Of a DNA stretch of 64,000 nt, positions 26,020 through 35,779 are shown piece after piece. The stretch covers positions 620,001 to 684,000 of the forward strand of contig NZ_JAFVMH010000002.1 in assembly GCF_017377735.1 (NCBI RefSeq), given 5' to 3'. The stretch comes from Acetobacter garciniae (GTDB lineage Bacteria; Pseudomonadota; Alphaproteobacteria; Acetobacterales; Acetobacteraceae). Each line of letters starts with the position of its first letter. Within the stretch, counting starts at the first letter, position 1. The notes under the pieces are model-generated. The model was not told the origin of the DNA. It searched no databases and worked only from the letters and a program-made list of their open reading frames with translations. Made by a program: the position numbers and the translations under genes.

Positions 26020-26727
26020 TCACGCGGCCAGGCGCTGAAAGGCAGGCCGGTCTTTCTGGGCGCGCAGGAAGTTCAGCATGGCCTTGCGCGCCATGCCCGC
26101 ATCCTGGCCGAGGCGGATCAGACCACCAATCTGGCCCGGGTGGCGCAGCAGGGAGCGCAGCAGCGTTCCAACCTGTAGCCCGCCATCGGGCGAGAGCACG
26201 CTTGCCGCCACCGGGGGCAGGGACCGGCTGGCCGGGTCACAGATCACGCGCAGCACTGCAAAGGGCAGCCCTGCCTCCTCCGCCGCACGGGCGAGAAACG
26301 CGCTTTCCATATCCAAGGCCGCGCAGTGCGAAGCCGCGAACAGTTCCGCCTTGTGCGCGGCGTCCAGCACGACATCGTCGCTATGCAGAAGGGCCCCCCC
26401 AATCGTGCCCGGCTGCTCACCCCCCAGAATGTGGCGCAGTGTCGCATCGCATGTCCAGGTGGATTGCCAGCCCTTGACCGTTGCGGGCACGACAATGGTT
26501 CCGGCGGGCAAACTGGGGTCCAGTCCCGCCGCAAGCCCGAAGGAGAGCAGGCAGTTCACCCCGCAGGCAGCCAGGCGTGCCGCCTCGCGCTGCGCACCGG
26601 TCCGCGTGGCCCCGCTTGCGGCAATGGCCGCGTGCGGGAAGACCGAACGGATCAGGCCTGCCTCGGCCTTCAACCCGACCAGAATGCCAGGTCGGGACAG
26701 GGAGAACGGAACAGCGGCCAGCGCCAT
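26020..26727 (-). CDS. hpnG: hopanoid-associated phosphorylase HpnG
   Basis: 235 residues of the nucleoside phosphorylase/MTAN fold. Motifs: GLKAEAGLIRSVFPHA (N-terminal catalytic Glu region), LSFGLAAGLDPSLPAGTIVV, and CAALDMESAFLARAAEEAGL with the ribose-binding Met-Glu. In hopanoid pathways HpnG releases adenine from adenosylhopane to give ribosylhopane. It follows shc by 5 bp, so it is the last gene of the hpn operon. Confidence 0.93.
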   Translation of the reverse strand: MALAAVPFSLSRPGILVGLKAEAGLIRSVFPHAAIAASGATRTGAQREAARLAACGVNCLLSFGLAAGLDPSLPAGTIVVPATVKGWQSTWTCDATLRHILGGEQPGTIGGALLHSDDVVLDAAHKAELFAASHCAALDMESAFLARAAEEAGLPFAVLRVICDPASRSLPPVAASVLSPDGGLQVGTLLRSLLRHPGQIGGLIRLGQDAGMARKAMLNFLRAQKDRPAFQRLAA

Positions 26728-26732
26728 GGCGC

Positions 26733-28703
26733 CTAGAACCCGAACGCCACGCGGCGCGTGTTGCTGCTTTCGAGATTGCGGTAACGCGCAAGCGCCATAA
26801 GCGGGAAGAACTGCTTGTAGCCATGGTAGCGCAGGTAGAACACCTTGGGGAACCCTACGGCGTTGTAGGGGTCTTCATGCCATTCGCCGTTTTCGTCCTG
26901 CTGGCTGGCCAGCCAGGACATGGCGCGCGCCACGGCCGGGTCGTCCCGCCGTCCGGCGGCCATCAGGGCCAGCGCACCCCACGCGGTCTGCGACGGCAGG
27001 CTTTCCTTGTAGGTGCCATGCGGCCCACCTTCGTAGGACTCGCAGCCTTCACCCCAGCCCCCGTCGGGGCGCTGCACGGAGCGCAGCCATTCCACAGCGC
27101 GGACAACGGCCGGATCGTCATGCGACACCCCGGCGGCGTTGAACGCGCACAGAACCGACCATGTGCCATACACATAATTGGTGCCCCAGCGGCCGAACCA
27201 CGACCCGTCGGCTTCCTGGTCGCGGCGCAGGTATTCCAGGCCGCGCTGGATGACGGGTTCATCCGCCGGATTGCCAAGCTGTGCCAGGAAGGAAATGCAG
27301 CGTGCGGTCACGTCGGCGGTCGGCGGGTCCAGCAGCGCGCCATGATCGGCGAAGGGAATGTGGTTGAGAATCTCCTTGTTGTTGTCGATATCGAACGCAC
27401 CCCAGCCGCCATTGCTGCTTTGCATGCCGACAATCCATACGCGTGCGCGCTCGATGGCTTCGGCATTGGCGGGGTCGCCTTCGCGGTGGAGCAGCATGCC
27501 CACCACGGCGGTATCGTCCACGTCGGGGTAATAGTCATTGCCGTACTGGAACGCCCAGCCGCCGGGGGCCAGGCCGGGGTTGCGCACGGCCCAGTCACCC
27601 TTGACGTCCAGGATCTGCTTGCTGCGCAGCCAGGCACTGGTTTTCTTCAGCGCTGCCAATGTGGCTTCGGGGGCGATCCCGTTCGGGCCGGACGCGGCTT
27701 CGATCATGGCATGGCCCGACAGCCCCGTATCCCAGATGGGGGAAACGCAGGGCTGGCAGTAGGCTTCGTCATCCTTGGTGACGACCAGCCTCTGCACAGC
27801 CTCCCATGCGGTGGCGGCACGCGGGTCGGTGTCCGGCACGCCCAGCGTGCGGTACATCATGACCGTATTGGCCATGGCGGGGTAAATGGCGCCGATCCCG
27901 TCCTTGCCGTTCAGGCGCGGTTCAATGAAGTCGATCGCGGCCTTGATGGCTTTCTGGTGCGTCCTGGCGGGAACCAGCGGCAGCAGGGGGCGCATGGCCA
28001 TGTCCAGCCCCTTGAACACATAACCCCAGGCTGAGCGGTACGGGCCGCGAATCCAGTCCTTGACCTTTTCGGGCGGGGTCACGAACAGTTCGCGCACATG
28101 CACGCGTCGCGGGTTGACGGCAACCGGGCGCAGGGCCGCCAGCACCAGCAGTGGTGCAATTACCGTGCGCGACCAGTAGGACATGTTCCATACGGAAAAG
28201 AAGGCCGAAGGCGGCAGCAGCATGATCTCGACCGGCATGACCGGCGTGGCGCGCCAGGGCACATCGCCGAACAGGGCAAGCTGGAAGCGGGTGAACACGT
28301 TGGTGCGCTCCGCCCCGCCATGGTCCAGAATGGCCTCGCGCGCGCGCTTCATGTGCGGGGCGTTGATGTCGTCGCCTGCCGCCTTGAGCGCGAAATACGC
28401 CTTGACCGAGGCCGAGATATTGAAATCCCCATCATGGTAAAGCGGCCAGCCGCCGTGATCCTCGCTCTGGATCCGGCGCAGATACACGGCCATTTTCTGT
28501 TCCAGTTCATCATCGATCCGGTCCAGGAAATGTTCGAGAAGGATATATTCGGCCGGAATGGTCGCGTCGGCTTCAAGCTCGTACACCCAATGCCCGTCAT
28601 CGCGCTGGGCACCCCCAAGCGCTGTATGGGCAGCGGTGACCACGCGGTCCAGTTCAGCCCCGGAAAGTTGGGTATCGGAAAGAGCGCTGCCGTCGGCGGC
28701 CAT
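26733..28703 (-). CDS. shc: squalene-hopene cyclase
   Basis: 656 residues from MAADGSALSDTQLSGAELDR, which has AGGAA at good spacing; an upstream ATG at 28760 is less likely. The catalytic DxDDTA motif reads DVDDTAVV near residue 375. Several QW repeats are visible (QSSNGGWGAFDID, QEADGSWFGRWGTNYVYGTW, QRPDGGWGEGCESYEGGPHG). The enzyme cyclises squalene to hopene/hopanol on the inner membrane. It lies in hpn order between hpnE and hpnG. Confidence 0.97.
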   Translation of the reverse strand: MAADGSALSDTQLSGAELDRVVTAAHTALGGAQRDDGHWVYELEADATIPAEYILLEHFLDRIDDELEQKMAVYLRRIQSEDHGGWPLYHDGDFNISASVKAYFALKAAGDDINAPHMKRAREAILDHGGAERTNVFTRFQLALFGDVPWRATPVMPVEIMLLPPSAFFSVWNMSYWSRTVIAPLLVLAALRPVAVNPRRVHVRELFVTPPEKVKDWIRGPYRSAWGYVFKGLDMAMRPLLPLVPARTHQKAIKAAIDFIEPRLNGKDGIGAIYPAMANTVMMYRTLGVPDTDPRAATAWEAVQRLVVTKDDEAYCQPCVSPIWDTGLSGHAMIEAASGPNGIAPEATLAALKKTSAWLRSKQILDVKGDWAVRNPGLAPGGWAFQYGNDYYPDVDDTAVVGMLLHREGDPANAEAIERARVWIVGMQSSNGGWGAFDIDNNKEILNHIPFADHGALLDPPTADVTARCISFLAQLGNPADEPVIQRGLEYLRRDQEADGSWFGRWGTNYVYGTWSVLCAFNAAGVSHDDPAVVRAVEWLRSVQRPDGGWGEGCESYEGGPHGTYKESLPSQTAWGALALMAAGRRDDPAVARAMSWLASQQDENGEWHEDPYNAVGFPKVFYLRYHGYKQFFPLMALARYRNLESSNTRRVAFGF

Positions 28704-28783
28704 GTCGAGTGTTCCTCTATGCTTGGCTGGCGTGGGGGTGCGGGTAGGCCCGCCACGCATCAGGATGGGTGTCAGGTCGGTAT

Positions 28784-30082
28784 TCAGCCGGGTGTCTTCA
28801 GGCCAAGTGCATGCACGGCGCTGACACCCGATCTCATTGCTCCTTCAAGCGTAGCGGGCAAACCTGTGTTGGTCCAGTCTCCGGCCATGGCCAGGTTGAC
28901 CAGGGCGGTGGCGGGACCGGGGCGCAGGCGGTTCTGTGCAGGTGTTGCCGCGAAGGTCGCGCGTTTTTCCCACACGATACGCTGGGCCGCCGGGGCTTCG
29001 GGCAGCGGGCGGGTCAGGGTTGCATCGCATGCGCGGCGCACGTCCAGCCATATGGCGCGGGCCAGGTCTTCGGGGTCGTGCTTGGCCAGGCGGTTGGCGG
29101 CACTCACCGTGACGGAAAGGATGTTCCCGCGCAGAAACACCCATTCCGCAACGCCGCCGATAACCCCCATGAACCCGCAGTGCGCGAAGGACCCCACGGG
29201 CACGGGTGCCTCGTCCAGGCGGAAATGCAGGTTGAGAATGCTCTCGAATTCCGTGGGCGTGCTCAGCCCCGCCAGCTTGTCGCCCAGCAGGTCGCGCGCC
29301 ACGGGGGCGGGGGCTGCCAGAATGACGCGGTCCTGCTCGCCCAGGGGAATGACGCCATCGGCCGTATTCAGGGCGGCCACGCGGTTATGGGCCACATCCA
29401 GGCCTGTCACGCGGCTCTGGGTCCTGACTTCGGCGGTCATGGCGCGCAGATGGGCGACGGCCGGATCGACCAGGGATTCGGATAATCCCTCCCGCGCGAA
29501 CCAGGGAATGCAGGCCTCCCCCCCAAGGGAGAGGGATTCGCGAATGACAGCCCCCAGCAGGGCGGCACTGCCGCTTTCGCAGTCGGTATTCAGCGCGGAG
29601 ATGGAAAAAGGCGCCAGCAGCCGGCGCGAAAACGCACCCGGTGCAAGACATTGCGCAACCGTGGTCGCACCCTTTGCCTGCATGAGGCTGTACAGGCTGC
29701 GCAGTTCGGGCAGGCGCATGTCGGGCACGCGGCGGTGGGGCTGGAACACCCACCACGGTGCGCGCCCGCGCGAGAGGTCGAGCGTCCAGCGATTGTCCTC
29801 GGCCAGGTCCACGAACGGGAAAAGCGGGGCCTTCGGGCCGGTCAGCGTATCGAGCGCGCCCGTCAGGCCCAGATAGCGGAATACCGTCTTGTTGGCCGAA
29901 AGCAGAAGGTGGTTGCCATTGTCGATCCGGCAGCCAAGCTGGCGGTCCTCGTAGGAGCGCGCGCGCCCCCCGCAGGCCCGGCCCGCTTCATGCACGATCA
30001 CATGCGTGCCGGACCCGGCCACTTCCACCGCTGCGGCAAGACCTGCCATGCCGCCGCCGATAATGTGCAATACACCCGCCAT
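28784..30082 (-). CDS. hpnE: hydroxysqualene dehydroxylase HpnE
   Basis: 432 residues from MAGVLHIIGGGMAGLAAAVE, the FAD-binding Rossmann motif at the N-terminus. GRARSYEDRQLGCRIDNGNH and LVNLAMAGDWTNTGLPATLE near the C-terminus are amine-oxidase-like FAD sites, as in HpnE. It reduces hydroxysqualene to squalene, the third step of the HpnD-HpnC-HpnE route. A longer frame start at 30196 would overlap hpnD and is not used. It lies 17 bp after hpnD. Confidence 0.95.
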   Translation of the reverse strand: MAGVLHIIGGGMAGLAAAVEVAGSGTHVIVHEAGRACGGRARSYEDRQLGCRIDNGNHLLLSANKTVFRYLGLTGALDTLTGPKAPLFPFVDLAEDNRWTLDLSRGRAPWWVFQPHRRVPDMRLPELRSLYSLMQAKGATTVAQCLAPGAFSRRLLAPFSISALNTDCESGSAALLGAVIRESLSLGGEACIPWFAREGLSESLVDPAVAHLRAMTAEVRTQSRVTGLDVAHNRVAALNTADGVIPLGEQDRVILAAPAPVARDLLGDKLAGLSTPTEFESILNLHFRLDEAPVPVGSFAHCGFMGVIGGVAEWVFLRGNILSVTVSAANRLAKHDPEDLARAIWLDVRRACDATLTRPLPEAPAAQRIVWEKRATFAATPAQNRLRPGPATALVNLAMAGDWTNTGLPATLEGAMRSGVSAVHALGLKTPG

Positions 30083-30099
30083 AGGCCTGATCTTCCGGC

Positions 30100-30999
30100 T
30101 TATGGGAGGTAGGAGCAGGCAAGTCCCGCGACTTTGCCCAGCAGGGTGGAACGCGGGCGGTCGCGCAGGACGGCGGGTGCCCAGCCGCGCTTGCACAGCT
30201 TGAGCAGGATCGCGCGATAGCCCGCCCCCATGATGCGCGCTGGCATGATGGTGCGGCCCCGGCAGGCTTTCATGATGGTGAAGGCCGCACGGAAATGATC
30301 CTCCGCCCGGGTGGCCAGGACACGGCAGACCCCTTCCAGCCCGGGTGCGTCCATCGCCTTGATCGGGTCGTGCGGCACCTTGAAGCGGGTCAGCAGGTCC
30401 GCGGGCAGGTAAAGGCGGCCGCGTGCCGCATCCTCGGGGATGTCGCGCAGGATGTTGGTCAGTTGCAGGGCGCGGCCCAGATGGTAGGCGATGTCATCGC
30501 CGTTTTTCGAGCTTTCCCCGAAAATCCGCACCGAAAGGCGGCCCACGGCGGAGGCGACACGGTCGCAGTACTGATCGAGGGTTTTTTCGTCCGGCGCGAC
30601 AATGACGGTCTGCGTGTCCATGATCATGCCATCGATCACGGCGGTAAAATCTTCCTGCCTGAGCGAGAAGAAATGCACCGCGGCCAGCAGCACGCGGTCC
30701 AGCGGTTCATGCAGCGGGGCGGACTGGTCACCGTAGAGCGCTGCAATCCGCCCATGCCAGTCTTCCAGGGCCTGCGTGCGTTCGGCCAGGGGGGCATGGC
30801 CGTCGGCTATGTCGTCCACCACGCGGCAGAAGGCGTAGATGGCATACATGCCGTAGCGGCGCATGGGGGGCAGAATGCGCATGCCCGCCGCAAAAGAAGT
30901 GCCCGCCTGTTTTACGGTGCTTTCCACCCATGCAAGATCGGCGGGGTCGCACCCCAGGGGGGTCGGCTCGTCATGCGTTTGGATGCTGTCAGATGTCAC
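30100..30999 (-). CDS. hpnD: presqualene diphosphate synthase HpnD
   Basis: 299 residues, all-helical trans-isoprenyl condensing enzyme. The first Asp-rich motif is RVVDDIADG (about 63) and the second region has LTNILRDIPEDAARGRLYLP. FAAGMRILPPMRRYGMYAIY is the usual N-terminal helix. It condenses two farnesyl diphosphates to presqualene diphosphate. It starts at GTG and is followed by hpnE. Confidence 0.95.
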   Translation of the reverse strand: MTSDSIQTHDEPTPLGCDPADLAWVESTVKQAGTSFAAGMRILPPMRRYGMYAIYAFCRVVDDIADGHAPLAERTQALEDWHGRIAALYGDQSAPLHEPLDRVLLAAVHFFSLRQEDFTAVIDGMIMDTQTVIVAPDEKTLDQYCDRVASAVGRLSVRIFGESSKNGDDIAYHLGRALQLTNILRDIPEDAARGRLYLPADLLTRFKVPHDPIKAMDAPGLEGVCRVLATRAEDHFRAAFTIMKACRGRTIMPARIMGAGYRAILLKLCKRGWAPAVLRDRPRSTLLGKVAGLACSYLP

Positions 31000-31118
31000 G
31001 CGCGTTTACCTGTTCGTTCAGTCACAAGGGTACCAAGCCATGGTAGGGGCCATGCAGGGGGGCCGTGCAGGCACCCCGGACCGGCCTCTTTTTACAGAAG
31101 TTTCATGGTTCGGGAAGG

Positions 31119-31979
31119 TCAGCGCCATGTGCGCAGGGCCGCAAAGGCCGCATGCATGGCGTCTGTCCGGCGCAGGGCAACCCGGCCGGCCAGGGGGTCT
31201 TCACGCCGCAGGCGCAGGGTCAGGCGTTCGGCCAGGGTGACGATGGCCGCGCATTCCATGCGAAAACGGCGGTCATGCACATGGGCGGGCAGGGCGGCGG
31301 CCTGCCGGTTCAGCGCGTCTACCCCATCAAGCATGGTGTTGAACACGCGGCGCATGGCGGGGGAGAGGCGGCCAGCCAGCAGGTCGTCCTGCGTGGCGCC
31401 TGCCGCGCGCATCAGCCCTGCGGGAATATAGCACCGGTGCAACTGCGCCAGATCGCCGGCGCAATCCTGCATGTGGTTGAGAATTTGCAGGGAGGTGCAC
31501 AGCGCATCCGACGGGCCGAAGGCGGTCGGGCTTTCGCCGTGCAGGCAGATCAGGTAGCGCCCCACCGGGTTGGCGGAATAGCGGCAGTAATGCAGCAGGT
31601 CTTCCCAGCTTTCGTAGACGTGCCCGCGGGAATCGTCACGAAAGGCGATCAGCAGGTCGGTCGCGGTCTCGAACGGCACGCCGGTTTGCAGCAGGGAGGT
31701 ACGCAGGCGTGCGGCACTGAGCGCATCGGCCCGGTCTATGGGCTGGCGCTGGCCGTGCAGCACCTCTTCCATCGCGTCCAGGCGGGCGATCTTGTCGGTG
31801 GGGGACAGTGCGGTGCTGTCCGCTATGTCATCGATGACGCGGGCATAGGCGTAATAGGCATGCACATGCGGCCGCAACTGCTTGCTGATCAGCACGGAGC
31901 CGACCGGAAAATTCTCGTCGGACTTGCCCTTGCCGGAGGAAACGTCGGCAATACCCCATACGCTTGTGTCTTCAGTCAT
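31119..31979 (-). CDS. hpnC: hydroxysqualene synthase HpnC
   Basis: 286 residues from MTEDTSVWGIADVSSGKGKS; an upstream ATG at 32003 is possible. The prenyl-synthase motifs are ENFPVGSVLISKQLRPHVHA, RVIDDIAD and LQILNHMQDCAGDLAQLHRC. It turns presqualene diphosphate into hydroxysqualene for HpnE. It is separated from hpnB by about 200 bp and from hpnD by about 120 bp. Confidence 0.95.
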   Translation of the reverse strand: MTEDTSVWGIADVSSGKGKSDENFPVGSVLISKQLRPHVHAYYAYARVIDDIADSTALSPTDKIARLDAMEEVLHGQRQPIDRADALSAARLRTSLLQTGVPFETATDLLIAFRDDSRGHVYESWEDLLHYCRYSANPVGRYLICLHGESPTAFGPSDALCTSLQILNHMQDCAGDLAQLHRCYIPAGLMRAAGATQDDLLAGRLSPAMRRVFNTMLDGVDALNRQAAALPAHVHDRRFRMECAAIVTLAERLTLRLRREDPLAGRVALRRTDAMHAAFAALRTWR

Positions 31980-32183
31980 GCCCTGGCTCAATATAATACG
32001 CACCCTAACGGCAGCCAGTGGTTTACACGACGCCGCCGTAACTGCCTACCCTTCGTGCCGGAGAACGGGGCCGCGTTGCGCTGGCCGGAACCCCGGGCCA
32101 GGGCCCGGTTGAGCCCGGATTGCGCATCGCCCGCTTTGGGGGGCGCGCCCCGCGACTTGATAGCCCCGGCTTTGGGTCCGGCT

Positions 32184-33446
32184 TTAGGCGCGTTCGCGCG
32201 TCTGCGATCCGGCGGGGGGTGCTGGCTGAGCCAGTCCGGCCGGGTTCGCGCGGCCGTCATGGGGGATGGCGTCGGTATAGGCGCGGTTTTTCCACACCAC
32301 GCCACGACCGAGATGGTGGTTGACGGCCGAACCGATGGTGGCGGCGGTATAGAACACCGCGATCAGCGGCAGGGCGAGCGCCCAGAGCGGGGAAAGCCGG
32401 AAACGCCGCAAGGTCGGCAGGAACGAGCAGATGGAGGCAAGCCACGTCGCCGCCCCGATCCACTGCGCGGGACCATGGGCGAACACCGCCAGCAGGGCCG
32501 GCGCCAGCCAGACCAGCACCATGCCCAGCACGGTCAGGACCAGCAGGGCGGGTGAGAAACGCAGTTGCACATAGGCCGTGCGGGCGATCATGCGCCAGAT
32601 ATCGCCAGGGCCGGGATAGGGGCGGATGGACGTGGCCAGGCAGGAATGGCCCAGATACAGCAGCCCGCCCGCCTGCTTGACGCAGCTTGCCAAGGTGCAG
32701 TCATCGATCAGCGCACCCTTGAGGGCGGCTATCCCGCCAATCTTGCGCAGCATGTCGCGGCGCAGCAGGATCGTGCCGCCAGCCGCCCCGGCCGTGCTGC
32801 TTTTGGGGTCGTTGACCCGGGCAAAGGGGTAAAGCAGCGTAAAGAAGAACACGAAGGCGGGCACCAGGGCGCGTTCGGCCAGGCTTTTGCACTGAAGCTC
32901 CACCATTTCGGAGACCATGTGCAGCCGGTCGGTCTGCGCCTTGGCGACCAGTGTCGCCACATGGGCCGGTGCGTGAATGATGTCCGCATCCGTGAGCAGG
33001 ATATAGCCGCTGCCTTCGGGGTTTTGCCGTTCCGCTTCCGCCACCCCCTGCGATACCGCCCAGAGCTTGCCGCTCCAGCCCGGTTCGGGGTTGACCCCGT
33101 CCAGCACGCTCAGGCGGTGCTGGGGGTCGGGCAGGGCGCGGGCCAGGCATGCCGTATCGTCGGTGCTGCGATCATTGATCAGGATGACCGAGAGCTTGCC
33201 CGGATAGGCCTGTTCCAGCAGCGATGCCAGCGCTGCCTGGATCGATTCGGCCTCGTCCCGGGCGGGGACCACAACCGTGACATCGGGGGCGATTTCGGCC
33301 GGTCGCATGTCTGCTGTACCAGCAAGGCTGTCCTGCATCTGGGGCAGGGGCCGCAGAATCGGGCCAGCCTGCCAGAACCTGCCATGGCAGAAAATCAGGC
33401 CTATCCAGATCAGGGCGCACAGAACGGCCAAGGCCAGAGCCATCAT
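32184..33446 (-). CDS. hpnB: hopanoid-associated glycosyltransferase HpnB
   Basis: 420 residues. A GT2 domain begins after an N-terminal helix (MMALALAVLCALIWIGLIFC): VTVVVPARDEAESIQAALAS, VILINDRSTDDT and the DxD-like LLTDADIIHA. C-terminal hydrophobic segments (LRFSPALLVLTVLGMVLVWL, ALWALALPLIAVFYTAATIG) anchor it in the membrane. HpnB is a conserved hopanoid-cluster protein whose exact acceptor is not settled. The C-terminal tail (NPAGLAQPAPPAGSQTRERA) looks unstructured. Confidence 0.93.
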   Translation of the reverse strand: MMALALAVLCALIWIGLIFCHGRFWQAGPILRPLPQMQDSLAGTADMRPAEIAPDVTVVVPARDEAESIQAALASLLEQAYPGKLSVILINDRSTDDTACLARALPDPQHRLSVLDGVNPEPGWSGKLWAVSQGVAEAERQNPEGSGYILLTDADIIHAPAHVATLVAKAQTDRLHMVSEMVELQCKSLAERALVPAFVFFFTLLYPFARVNDPKSSTAGAAGGTILLRRDMLRKIGGIAALKGALIDDCTLASCVKQAGGLLYLGHSCLATSIRPYPGPGDIWRMIARTAYVQLRFSPALLVLTVLGMVLVWLAPALLAVFAHGPAQWIGAATWLASICSFLPTLRRFRLSPLWALALPLIAVFYTAATIGSAVNHHLGRGVVWKNRAYTDAIPHDGRANPAGLAQPAPPAGSQTRERA

Positions 33447-33463
33447 GACGTCTTATCCCTTGC

Positions 33464-34459
33464 TTATTTCAGCATGCCGCTGGCCCGGAACCAGGCAATG
33501 GCGTCTTCCACCGCCTGGCTTGCGGGACGCGGAGCATAGCCCAGTTCCTGCGTGGCCTTGTCCGAGGAAAAAAACATTTTCTTGCGCGACATCGCGAGCA
33601 TTTCGCGTGTGACGCGCGGAGAAAACCCAAAAGAGCGTGACAGCCATTCCGAGACGACGGCAACCGGCCAGATCACTTCCTGCGGCAGGCTGATCCTGGG
33701 CGGGGGGACCTGGGCCATGTCCGACACCATGGCGAACAGGTCGCGCAGGAGGAAATTCTGTCCGCCAAGAATGTATTTTTCCCCGATCGTCCCGCGTTCG
33801 AGAGCCAGAACATGGCCTTCGGCCACATCGTCCACATGCACGATGTTCACGCCCGTATCCACATAGGCGGGCATGCGCCCGGCCGCGCAGTCCAGGATCA
33901 TCTGCCCGGTGGGCGTGGGCTTGATGTCGCGCGGCCCCACGGGGGTCGACGGGTTGACGATCACGGCGGGCAGGCCGCGTTCGCGCACCAGTTGCAGCAC
34001 TTCCTGTTCAGCGCGGTATTTCGAACGCTTGTAGATGCCGATCACGGCGTGTTCCTCGATCGGCGTGGTTTCATCGGCGGTGGTGCCATCGCCGATCAGC
34101 CCCAGCGCCGCAACCGACGAACAATAGACGATCCGTTCCACCCCGGCGGCCTGGGCCGCCAGCATCAGCAGGCGCGTGCCTTCGACATTGGCTGTCATCA
34201 TGGGCGCGGGGTCCGGCACCCAGAGCCGGTAATCCGCTGCGACATGAAAGACATAGCGGCAGCCTTCCACCGCGCGGGCGAATGTGTCGGGGCGTGACAG
34301 GTCGCCTTCGACCAGTTCGGCGGGGATATCGGCAATATTGCTCCGGTCACTGCCTTCACGCACCATGAGCCGGAGTGAATGGCCCCGTTCGAGCAATGTG
34401 CGGGCTACGGCGGAACCGACAAAACCTGTGGCGCCGGTCACAAGCGTATGACCTGTCAT
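33464..34459 (-). CDS. hpnA: hopanoid-associated sugar epimerase HpnA
   Basis: 331 residues from MTGHTLVTGATGFVGSAVAR, the NAD(P) Rossmann motif of extended SDRs. The catalytic Tyr-Lys pair is in GIYKRSKYRAEQ at about 147. VNPSTPVGPRDIKPTPTGQM follows. It is the first gene of the leftward hpn operon; its start is 190 bp from the divergent hpnL. The longer frame to 34606 overlaps the hpnL promoter region and is not used. Confidence 0.93.
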   Translation of the reverse strand: MTGHTLVTGATGFVGSAVARTLLERGHSLRLMVREGSDRSNIADIPAELVEGDLSRPDTFARAVEGCRYVFHVAADYRLWVPDPAPMMTANVEGTRLLMLAAQAAGVERIVYCSSVAALGLIGDGTTADETTPIEEHAVIGIYKRSKYRAEQEVLQLVRERGLPAVIVNPSTPVGPRDIKPTPTGQMILDCAAGRMPAYVDTGVNIVHVDDVAEGHVLALERGTIGEKYILGGQNFLLRDLFAMVSDMAQVPPPRISLPQEVIWPVAVVSEWLSRSFGFSPRVTREMLAMSRKKMFFSSDKATQELGYAPRPASQAVEDAIAWFRASGMLK

Positions 34460-34648
34460 AATGGCGAGCTCTCCCGGAAGAAGGCTGAAGGGAAAGGAAA
34501 GGGCGCATGCCCCAAAGGAGGTGGTCTGCTTCTTTATCCTGCCCCCCGAGGTGGCGCCAGACCCCGTGGTGGTGTAAGGGGGCGGTTCATTCACACGCGC
34601 GCCCATATGGGCCCTCTGTCGTGCCCTGGCACGGCAGGGCTATCCCGC

Positions 34649-35779
34649 GTGCGGGCAGACAGAGCTTTGGTTTTGAAGAAATTTACGGTTTTTCTCACCT
34701 TTTTAGGGCTTGTTGCCATCACCGGGGCCATGGCCTGGAGCGGGTTCGATTCCGTTCTGCGGGCCGTCATGCGCATAGGTATGGGCGGCTTCCTGGCTGT
34801 GGTATGCGCTCAGCTTGCCGTGAACGGGGTGCTGGCGCTGGCCTGGAAGGCCGCTTTTCCTGAAATCGGGTATCTGCGTCTGCTGGGCGCGCGCATGATA
34901 AGGGATGCCGCGGCCACATGCCTGCCTTTCTCGCAGGTCGGGGGTATGGTGGCGGGTATCCGGGCCACCTGTTCGGGCCACGGGCTGGATATCGGCGACA
35001 GGCGCGAGGTGGGCCTGCCCGAGGCGACCTGCGCCAATCTCGTGGATATCACTACCGAGGTGATGGGCCAGGTGGGGTTTGTCCTGCTGGGTGTTGTCTG
35101 CCTGGTGGCGCATACCCGTTCCAGCCCGCTGGTGGTGCCGGTCATCTGCGGCGTCGGGTTCCTGGTGGTGGGCGTTGCGGGGTTCATCTGGACCCAGCGC
35201 AGGGGCGGCTCGCTGTTTCGCAGGTTCGGCGGCGCGATCACCCGCAACATTGCCGGGCAATGGAGCGACAGCCTGCAGCAGGGTGCCGACAATATGCAGG
35301 AACTGCTGGAGGCCGCATGGAGTCGCCCCTGGAATATCGTGCGTTCGGCCCTGTACCACCTGCTGGCCTGGCTGGGCAGCGCGGGGCTGCTGTGGCTGAC
35401 GGCATGGTTCCTGGGCGCGCGGCTGACCCTGCCCGACGCGGTGGCGGTCGAGGGCGTGACCTGTGCGATCATGTCGGTCGGCTTTCTGGTGCCCGGCAGC
35501 CTGGGTGTGCAGGAAGGGGCCTACATGGCGCTGGGGCATGCCTTCGGGATCGAACCTTCCGTCGCGCTGGGCCTGTCGCTGCTGCGGCGCGGGCGTGAGA
35601 TCACGATCGGTATTCCCGTTCTGCTGGCGTGGCAGCTTACGGAAATGCGCGCCCTGCGCCAGCGCGGCGCCCGCAGCCAGGACGTGCGCGCCAATGCGGT
35701 TGGCGTGGGAGAGAGTAGTAAAACACGCGACGGCCGGGTGCCCCCCGCCCCGATGGTGAAGGATGGGCAGGTTGGCTGA
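34649..35779 (+). CDS. hpnL: hopanoid-associated membrane protein HpnL (LPG-synthase TM-like)
   Basis: About 376 residues if it starts at GTG 34649; TTG at 34667 is an alternative. No ATG fits before VLKKFTVFLTFLGLVAITGA. Seven to eight membrane helices are present, with CLPFSQVGGMVAGIRATC, GLPEATCANLVDITTEVMGQ and GFLVPGSLGVQEGAYMALGH, typical of the HpnL/UPF0104 (flippase-like) family. It is probably involved in hopanoid transport or modification. It is divergent from hpnA and overlaps tyrA by 17 bp. Confidence 0.85.
   Translation: MRADRALVLKKFTVFLTFLGLVAITGAMAWSGFDSVLRAVMRIGMGGFLAVVCAQLAVNGVLALAWKAAFPEIGYLRLLGARMIRDAAATCLPFSQVGGMVAGIRATCSGHGLDIGDRREVGLPEATCANLVDITTEVMGQVGFVLLGVVCLVAHTRSSPLVVPVICGVGFLVVGVAGFIWTQRRGGSLFRRFGGAITRNIAGQWSDSLQQGADNMQELLEAAWSRPWNIVRSALYHLLAWLGSAGLLWLTAWFLGARLTLPDAVAVEGVTCAIMSVGFLVPGSLGVQEGAYMALGHAFGIEPSVALGLSLLRRGREITIGIPVLLAWQLTEMRALRQRGARSQDVRANAVGVGESSKTRDGRVPPAPMVKDGQVG

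Noticed and set aside
28098..29876. 592-residue plus-strand ORF
   Set aside because: Antisense to shc and hpnE; no recognisable domain, Arg/Ala/Ser-rich as expected of shadow frames.
34460..34648. Upstream extensions of hpnA (to 34606) and of hpnL (from 34379)
   Set aside because: The two frames overlap head to head; the added residues do not match either family. This space is better read as the divergent promoter.
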